Shown piece after piece: positions 58,442-64,000 of a stretch of DNA of 64,000 nt. The DNA comes from SHZI01 sp963698405 (lineage in GTDB: Bacteria; Pseudomonadota; Gammaproteobacteria; Steroidobacterales; GCA-2729495): the NCBI GenBank assembly GCA_963698405.1, contig CAVOQT010000001.1, positions 124,001 to 188,000 of the forward strand. The letters are read 5' to 3'. The position numbers were made by a program, and so were the translations under genes. How positions within the stretch are numbered: position 1 is the first letter of the stretch; each line of letters opens with the position of its first letter. The notes under the pieces were generated by a model that did no database searches, had not been told where the DNA came from, and saw only the letters and a program-made list of their open reading frames with translations.

Positions 58442-59419
58442 TCATGAACCGGCCGGAAAGCTGATTCCAGCCTGGATGTCGGGCAGGCCGAGCAGAAACA
58501 TCACTGCCCGGTCAAAGCCCAGCGCTACGCCGGCACAGTCCGGCAGTCCGGCTGCAAGCGCTGCGAGCAGTGCGGGATCCGGAACGACATCCGTGTGACC
58601 GAGACGCGCGCGCTTCGCACGATCTCCGGCGAAGCGCTGGGCCTGTTCATCGGCAGCGCAGAGCTCACGATAGCCGTTGGCGATTTCCAGTCCGCCGCAG
58701 AACACCTCGAAACGCTCGGCGATGCGGTTGTCGGCTGGATCAAGCCTGGCCAGCGCGGCCTGGCTGGCTGGATAGCCGCTGATCACGGCGACTTCCGTGG
58801 TGGCCAGTTGTGTGCTGACGCTATGTGTCATCAGCAGATCCAGCCACGCGTCGACATCGTCACCGATGCCGTGCTCCAGCTCTGTGCCGAGGCTGCTGCC
58901 GAGGGCGGTGCGCGCGCAATTGCGCAGCATCGCTGCATCGGCCGTCAGCGGATCGATGCCGACCGCAGACAGAAAAAGTTCGCGATAGCTGAGGAATACC
59001 GGTGCTGCCAGGTGTCTGCCGACGGCGGTGGCCAGTGCAGCCAGCAGCGTGCAGCTTTCGGTGGCCAGCGCCGGCAGGGTGTAATCGTGTCGATACCACT
59101 CGATGAGCGTGAACTCCGGCGTGTGGCGACGACCGGCCTCGCCATCACGAAAGACCTTGCCCAGTTGCCAGATATCGGGGGCACCGGCGGCCAGCAGGCG
59201 CTTCATGTGGTATTCGGGTGAAGTATGCAGCCAGAGCTGGCGGCCATCGGCGAGCCGGGTCTCGATGTTGCTCAGGTGCGGATCGCTGACGGCATGTGCG
59301 ATGAGTGCGGGTGTCTCAACTTCGAGCAGGCCGCGGCTGGTGAAGAACTCACGCGCAGTGCCGAGCAGGCGGGCACGCTGTGCCAGCGTGTCGAGGCTGG
59401 CCGATGGTTGCCACTGCAT
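58442..59419 (-). CDS. epmA: EF-P-lysine lysyltransferase EpmA
   Basis: The 325-residue protein is a class II lysyl-tRNA synthetase-like enzyme without the anticodon-binding domain: 'GLLEVETPALI', 'LHTSPEYHMKRLLAAG', 'FRDGEAGRRHTPEFTLIEWY', and the ending 'GVALGFDRAVMFLLG'. It attaches beta-lysine to EF-P Lys34. Its end is 11 bases from psd on the same strand. Confidence 0.95.
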   Translation of the reverse strand: MQWQPSASLDTLAQRARLLGTAREFFTSRGLLEVETPALIAHAVSDPHLSNIETRLADGRQLWLHTSPEYHMKRLLAAGAPDIWQLGKVFRDGEAGRRHTPEFTLIEWYRHDYTLPALATESCTLLAALATAVGRHLAAPVFLSYRELFLSAVGIDPLTADAAMLRNCARTALGSSLGTELEHGIGDDVDAWLDLLMTHSVSTQLATTEVAVISGYPASQAALARLDPADNRIAERFEVFCGGLEIANGYRELCAADEQAQRFAGDRAKRARLGHTDVVPDPALLAALAAGLPDCAGVALGFDRAVMFLLGLPDIQAGISFPAGS

Positions 59420-59430
59420 GGCTGCCCGAC

Positions 59431-60300
59431 TCAGCCGGACCGGGTCTGGCCCAGACCTTCGCCCATGCGTACGCTGTGCCCCGAGCTATGGTCGGCAGCC
59501 CAGTTGATGAGCTTGCGTTCCGCCACGACAACCACCGTCGAGCCGAGGTTGAACTGGCCAAGCAAGCCGCCAGTGGGAATGCTCAGGTGAGGAGTATCGG
59601 CCGGATAGCGGATGCGGGTGACTTCCTTCCCGGGTGCAACTTCGCCGCTCCAGGCCAGAGAAATACTCGCGACATTCATGGCGCCGACCAGTACCACAGC
59701 GAAGCGACCGGCCGGGTTCTCGCACCACAGGATCACCCGTTCGTTGGCCGCAAACAGCCCCGGCACGCTGCGCGCGGTACGCCTGTTCACTGCCCAGCGC
59801 CGTCCGGGTACATAGACCATTTCGCGGATCTGTCCCGCCAAGGGCATGTGTACCCGGTGATAGTTGTGTGGGGCGAGGTAGATGGTCAGTGTTGCGCCGT
59901 CGTGGAAATCGGCGACTGCCGCATCGTCGGTGGCCAGAAAGTCTGCCAGCCGATAGCGAAACCGTTTGGCCTGTATCAGATGGTCGCCGACGGCATAACC
60001 GAGTTCCTCGATCGTGCCATCAGCCGGACTCACGACGGTATTGGCACCGACGGCGATCGGGCGGGCACCGGGCCGCAGTGCGCGCGTGAAAAAAGCGTTG
60101 GCATGTTCCCAGGCTGCCGGCTCCGGGTGCTCGATCTCGCTGATGTCGACCTTGTAGAAGCGGATAAAGCTGCGTATCAGCAGGGTGCGCAGCCAAGGCG
60201 TGCGCTGACGTGCCAGCCAGTAAACCCCGCGCCCGAGCAGCCGCTCAGGCAGCAGGCGCTGCAGCAGTATGAAGAGCTGGTCGGGCAGACCTTGAGGCAT
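59431..60300 (-). CDS. psd: Phosphatidylserine decarboxylase proenzyme
   Basis: The 289-residue precursor has 'FTRALRPGARPI', 'VSPADGTIEELG', 'LAPHNYHRVHMPLAG' and the self-cleavage motif Leu-Gly-Ser-Thr in 'FNLGSTVVVV', where Ser becomes the pyruvoyl group. It makes phosphatidylethanolamine at the inner membrane. The ATG at 60300 has AGGA upstream; a GTG at 60330 is the longer alternative and would overlap the divergent prmB leader. Confidence 0.95.
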   Translation of the reverse strand: MPQGLPDQLFILLQRLLPERLLGRGVYWLARQRTPWLRTLLIRSFIRFYKVDISEIEHPEPAAWEHANAFFTRALRPGARPIAVGANTVVSPADGTIEELGYAVGDHLIQAKRFRYRLADFLATDDAAVADFHDGATLTIYLAPHNYHRVHMPLAGQIREMVYVPGRRWAVNRRTARSVPGLFAANERVILWCENPAGRFAVVLVGAMNVASISLAWSGEVAPGKEVTRIRYPADTPHLSIPTGGLLGQFNLGSTVVVVAERKLINWAADHSSGHSVRMGEGLGQTRSG

Positions 60301-60376
60301 GGCGGTCCTGGTTCCGGTCCTGTCTGGCACCAGCGTATTCTATACGGCCAATTCCGGCGCTGATGGTCAGAGAGAG

Positions 60377-61300
60377 ATGGCGGGTAGAAAGACTGGCAAA
60401 AATCCTGTCGCAGGGCATAGCGTGGCCGATCTGATCGAGCGCTGTACCCGTGCGCTCAAGCGCAGCGCAGTCTGTTTCGGTCACGGCACTGACAATGCGC
60501 GCGATGAAGCGGCCGCTTTGGTCTTCCACGTACTGGGGCTGGATCATAGTGATGCCTTGCGTGCCTATGGTCTGCCGGTCGCTGAAGCCGGGCAGGCGCG
60601 TGTAGTCGAGATGCTGGAAGCGCGCATCAGCACGCGACGGCCGCTGCCCTATCTGACTGGTGAAGCCTGGTTCGCCGGTCTGCCTTTCCATGTGGATGAG
60701 CGGGTGCTGGTACCGCGCTCGCCCTTTGCTGAACTGATCATGGCCCGCTTTGAACCCTGGCTCGACCCGGCTGGCATACGGCGGATTCTCGAAATCGGTA
60801 CCGGTAGCGGCTGTATGGCGATTGCCTGTGCGCTGGCATTTCCGCAGAGCAGGGTGGTTGCTACGGATATTTCTGCCGCCGCACTGGAGGTTGCACACCG
60901 GAATGTCACCCGGCACCAGGTCGCCGATCGGGTAGAGCTGGTTGAGGCTGATCTGTATGCCGGGCTTGGTGGGGCATTTGATCTGATCATCAGCAATCCG
61001 CCTTATGTGTCGCCTGCAGAGGTGGCATCGTTGCCCGAGGAATATCGTCACGAACCGCAGCTGGCACTGTTGTCGGAGGAGGATGGGATGGCAACGCCCG
61101 CCAGAATCCTGCAACATGCAACGCGATTTCTGTCGGCAGACGGTTGGCTGGCCCTTGAGGTCGGTGGCGGGGCTGCCCTGCTGGAGGCGCGTTTCGCGAC
61201 GCTGCCATTTATCTGGCCCGAGTTTGAATACGGCGGCGACGGTATCGCGCTGATCAGCGCCGTGGACCTGAGAGCAAGCGAATGTCCGGCAACACCATAG
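60377..61300 (+). CDS. prmB: Ribosomal protein L3 glutamine methyltransferase PrmB
   Basis: The 307-residue SAM enzyme (E. coli 310) has 'ILEIGTGSGCMAIACAL' and the Asn-Pro-Pro-Tyr motif at Asn207 in 'IISNPPYVSPAE', the glutamine methyltransferase signature. An N-terminal helical domain occupies about 1-95. The ATG at 60377 is chosen by family length; the frame is open to 60299. The aroC start codon lies inside its last codons (19-base overlap). Confidence 0.95.
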   Translation: MAGRKTGKNPVAGHSVADLIERCTRALKRSAVCFGHGTDNARDEAAALVFHVLGLDHSDALRAYGLPVAEAGQARVVEMLEARISTRRPLPYLTGEAWFAGLPFHVDERVLVPRSPFAELIMARFEPWLDPAGIRRILEIGTGSGCMAIACALAFPQSRVVATDISAAALEVAHRNVTRHQVADRVELVEADLYAGLGGAFDLIISNPPYVSPAEVASLPEEYRHEPQLALLSEEDGMATPARILQHATRFLSADGWLALEVGGGAALLEARFATLPFIWPEFEYGGDGIALISAVDLRASECPATP

Positions 61301-62388
61301 GCAGACTGTTTTCCGTCACCACCTTCGGTGAAAGTCACGGGCCGGCGCTCGGCTGTATCGTCGACGGGTGCCCACCCGGCATGCCGCTGGCCGAGGCGGA
61401 TATCCAGCACGATCTTGAGCGCCGCCGGCCGGGCAAATCACGCCATACGACCGGCCGCCGTGAGCCGGATACGGTGCGCATCCTGTCCGGTGTCTTCGAA
61501 GGGCTGACGACCGGAACACCAATTGGCCTGCTGATCGAGAACGTCGATCAGAAGTCCAAGGACTATGCAGGCATCAAGGACCGTTTCCGTCCGGGTCATG
61601 CCGACTACACCTACCAGCAGAAATACGGCCTGCGCGATTATCGCGGTGGTGGGCGGTCCTCAGCCCGCGAAACTGCAATGCGGGTCGGGGCCGGTGCTAT
61701 TGCCCGCAAGTATCTGCGCGAGCGTCTGGGCGTGGAAATTCGAGGCTATCTGCGACAACTGGGCCCGCTGGTACTTGAGCCGCTGGATCTGGCCACTGTC
61801 GATGACAATCCGTTTTTCTGTGCAGATCCGTCTCGCATACCGGAACTCGAGGCCTATATGGATGCGCTCCGCAAGGAGGGCAATTCGATCGGTGCGCGGG
61901 TCAACGTGGTCGCCTCGGGCATGCCGGCCGGTCTCGGTGAACCGGTGTTCGACAAGCTGGAGGCCGATATTGCCCACGCACTGATGAGCATCAATGCGGT
62001 GCGTGCGGTTGAGTTGGGTGCGGGTTTTGCCGTAGTGGCACAGAAGGGCACCGAGCACCGTGACGAAATCGGGCCCGAAGGTTTTCATAGCAATGCGGCC
62101 GGCGGCATTCTCGGCGGCATATCCACGGGTCAGGACATCCTCTTCAGTATCGCCCTGAAGCCGACCTCGAGCATCCGTCTGTCCGGAGCGACGGTGGATG
62201 AGGAGGGCGAGGCAACGGAGATCGCTACCACCGGCCGGCACGATCCCTGCGTCGGCCTGCGTGCCGTGCCGATTGCGGAAGCCATGCTGGCCATCGTGCT
62301 CATGGATCACTACCTGCGGCAGCGCGGCCAGAATGCCGATGTACAGTCGTTGACGCCGGCTGTGGAGGCGCACCGGTCAAAGCGCTGA
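61282..62388 (+). CDS. aroC: Chorismate synthase
   Basis: The 368-residue FMN-dependent enzyme makes chorismate, the last step of the shikimate pathway. Motifs are 'FGESHGPALGCIVDGCPPG', 'RRRPGKSRHTTGRREPD', 'DYRGGGRSSARETAMRVGAG' and 'GGILGGISTGQDI'. It overlaps prmB by 19 bases and is followed by asd. The order prmB-aroC-asd-fimV is typical of pseudomonad-like genomes. Confidence 0.97.
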   Translation: MSGNTIGRLFSVTTFGESHGPALGCIVDGCPPGMPLAEADIQHDLERRRPGKSRHTTGRREPDTVRILSGVFEGLTTGTPIGLLIENVDQKSKDYAGIKDRFRPGHADYTYQQKYGLRDYRGGGRSSARETAMRVGAGAIARKYLRERLGVEIRGYLRQLGPLVLEPLDLATVDDNPFFCADPSRIPELEAYMDALRKEGNSIGARVNVVASGMPAGLGEPVFDKLEADIAHALMSINAVRAVELGAGFAVVAQKGTEHRDEIGPEGFHSNAAGGILGGISTGQDILFSIALKPTSSIRLSGATVDEEGEATEIATTGRHDPCVGLRAVPIAEAMLAIVLMDHYLRQRGQNADVQSLTPAVEAHRSKR

Positions 62389-62496
62389 ACTGCCCGGCCG
62401 GTTCCCGGTCGATATCGTAGCGGGGCTTGTTTTTGCCCTGCAATTGCCTATTCTTCGGCGGCTTCCCGCCCTACACCCAGCGCAGAGTTTCAGTTC

Positions 62497-63525
62497 ATGT
62501 CAAAGAAGGATGCCTACAGGGTCGCCATCGCCGGTGCCACCGGCCTGGTTGGCGAAACCATGCTGCAGATTCTTGCCGAGCGGAAATTTCCGGTCAGCGA
62601 ACTCATTCCGCTGGCGAGCGCCCGCTCGGTGGGCAAGACCATCGAGTTTGGTGGTCGTACGCTGCCGGTCCGGGATCTCGCCACCTTCGATTTTGCCGGT
62701 GTCGACATCGGTCTGTTTTCAGCCGGCGGCAGTGTCTCCGGAGAGCATGCACCGCGGGCTGGAGCAGCCGGCTGTGTGGTCATCGACAATACCTCGCAGT
62801 TTCGTCGTGAGGCCGATATTCCGCTGATCGTTCCGGAGGTCAATCCGCAAGCGATTCCGCAGTATCGGCAACGCAACATCATTGCCAATCCGAATTGTTC
62901 CACGATCCAGATGGTCGTGGCGCTGAAGCCGATCTACGATGCCGTCGGCATTACCCGTATCAATGTTGCTACCTACCAGTCGGTATCCGGCGCTGGCCGG
63001 CGCTCGGTTGAAACGCTGACCCGGCAGACCAGCCAGCAGTTGAATGACCAGCCGGTCGAGACCCAGGGTGCGGCCAAGCAGAATGCCTTCAACGTAGTGC
63101 CGCATATCGACGCGTTCATGGATAACGGCTACACCAAGGAAGAGATGAAGATGGTGTGGGAGACACGCAAGATCCTTGGTGATGAGTCGATTCAGGTCAA
63201 TCCGACCGCGGTGCGCGTGCCGGTGTTTTTCGGTCATTCCGAGGCCATACATATAGAGACCCGACGCAAGATTTCTGCGCGTGAAGTGCGGGCCCTGCTC
63301 GAAAAGGCGCCCGGTATTCGCGTGATCGATGAAGCACAGCTGGGTGGCTACCCGACTGCGGTGACTGAGGGAGCGGGTCACGATCCTGTTTACGTTGGGC
63401 GGATCCGCGAAGACATTTCCTGTGAGCGCGGCATCAATCTGTGGGTGGTGGCTGACAATATCCGCAAGGGCGCTGCCCTGAACAGCGTGCAGATTGCCGA
63501 GCTGCTGATTCGCGAGTATCTCTGA
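62497..63525 (+). CDS. asd: Aspartate-semialdehyde dehydrogenase
   Basis: The 342-residue enzyme reduces aspartyl phosphate for lysine, threonine and methionine synthesis. It has the Rossmann motif 'GATGLVGETML', the catalytic Cys134 in 'NPNCSTIQM' and a late 'RVPVFFGHSEAIHIET'. It lies 108 bases after aroC. fimV follows, the order seen in Pseudomonas. Confidence 0.96.
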   Translation: MSKKDAYRVAIAGATGLVGETMLQILAERKFPVSELIPLASARSVGKTIEFGGRTLPVRDLATFDFAGVDIGLFSAGGSVSGEHAPRAGAAGCVVIDNTSQFRREADIPLIVPEVNPQAIPQYRQRNIIANPNCSTIQMVVALKPIYDAVGITRINVATYQSVSGAGRRSVETLTRQTSQQLNDQPVETQGAAKQNAFNVVPHIDAFMDNGYTKEEMKMVWETRKILGDESIQVNPTAVRVPVFFGHSEAIHIETRRKISAREVRALLEKAPGIRVIDEAQLGGYPTAVTEGAGHDPVYVGRIREDISCERGINLWVVADNIRKGAALNSVQIAELLIREYL

Positions 63526-63713
63526 GCCCGTCCACCGGGCAACACTTAGACGGCCGTCACGAAACGGACCTTGAGTCCATGATCTGCCTTACGTAATACG
63601 GTCATATGGGCTATAGTTGCGGCCACTTCTCGGAGTGGGTTACGACGTTCCGCTGTGCGCCTTGAGACGCAGTCACCAGGGGTGGTGTGCTGGGTCATAA
63701 ACGGGGATTGGTG

Positions 63714-64000
63714 ATGCCACGAGTTCCACTCGCTGCAGTATGGCTGCTGGCGGGACTGATACCGTTGTCTGTCGGGGCCCTGGGCCTCGGTGAGATCAGT
63801 CTCAAGTCAGCATTGAATCAGGCACTGGTTGCAGAGATTCCGGTTACGGCCGATTCGTCTGATGACCTCAGCCAGCTGGATGTACGCCTGGCTTCACAGG
63901 AAACCTTTCAGCGCTTTGGCCTGGACCGGCCGCAGTTCCTGAGTACCCTCAACTTCACGGTCGAACGGGATGGCGGCGTAAGCCGTATCCGGGTGACCTC
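63714..64000 (+). CDS. fimV: FimV, N-terminal part (continues past the window)
   Basis: The 95 codons in view give a signal peptide ('LAAVWLLAGLIPLSVGALGL') and the FimV N-terminal domain 'LGEISLKSALNQALVAEIPV' with 'LASQETFQRFGLDRPQFLST'. FimV is an inner-membrane peptidoglycan-binding protein for type IV pili and polar landmarking. Its place after asd supports the call. GTG 63711 directly before the ATG is an alternative start. The -10-like TATAGT at about 63613 is a possible promoter. Confidence 0.88.
   Translation, partial: MPRVPLAAVWLLAGLIPLSVGALGLGEISLKSALNQALVAEIPVTADSSDDLSQLDVRLASQETFQRFGLDRPQFLSTLNFTVERDGGVSRIRVT

Noticed and set aside
1..64000. CRISPR array, prophage or secretion-system cluster
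   Set aside because: I saw no regularly spaced repeats, no phage structural genes, and only the lone TagH-like gene from type VI secretion.

Overview
The window is about 60% GC and dense with genes, and it looks like a Gammaproteobacterium outside the enterics. The evidence is DUF1820, the EF-P/EpmA/EpmB set, EttA, a full-length fused PurL, FimV and FimX-like type IV pilus regulators, ParE-ParC, and a REP element with GTAGGAGCG arms of the kind common in Pseudomonas/Xanthomonas relatives. I cannot name the genus; an order near Xanthomonadales, Nevskiales or Steroidobacterales is a guess.

Region 1 (1-9650) is accessory. It begins with the 3' part of a tRNA-Ser(CGA) and a terminator, then a membrane LytTR regulator divergent from a TonB-dependent receptor, an alpha/beta hydrolase, a Tat-exported DUF1838 protein, a bacterial serpin and a large lipoprotein. 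Two decayed mobile-element pieces, an IS3-type OrfA fragment and the C-terminal end of a serine recombinase, lie among these genes. Together with the tRNA edge they suggest an old island.

Region 2 (9881-20590) is a long + strand run built around a two-subunit molybdopterin enzyme. It resembles pyrogallol-phloroglucinol transhydroxylase, but carries an SCP2-like N-terminal domain and a small subunit that has lost several cluster cysteines. With it are a double VOC protein, two CBS-pair proteins, a Lys/Ala/Arg-rich histone-like protein, an NmrA-type reductase, a lipoprotein, small secreted proteins, a divergent relative of ferredoxin-dependent bilin reductases and an esterase. A strong bidirectional terminator closes it. 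This is the best candidate for an undescribed system.

Region 3 (20606-29076, - strand) handles metals: Fur box, feoA, feoB, a tiny Cys-rich FeoB partner, nnrS and a bufferin-type RiPP operon (bufA precursor, MNIO enzyme, DUF2063 partner). An outer-membrane porin lies downstream and an orphan TagH-like FHA gene upstream.

Region 4 (29301-64000) is mostly core genome: DUF1820-purL, a REP doublet, DUF4145, ettA, an HDAC-family deacetylase, glyA-nrdR-ribD-ribE-ribB-ribH-nusB-thiL-pgpA, a Ser/Thr kinase fused to a cyclic-nucleotide-binding domain, and xseB. It continues with a rubrerythrin/Fe-S/DUF3501 module behind a Fur-family-like dyad, parE-parC, a FimV-like LysM protein, a FimX-like protein, epmB-efp-epmA, psd, prmB-aroC-asd and the start of fimV. 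Tight stop/start overlaps mark the translationally coupled stretches.
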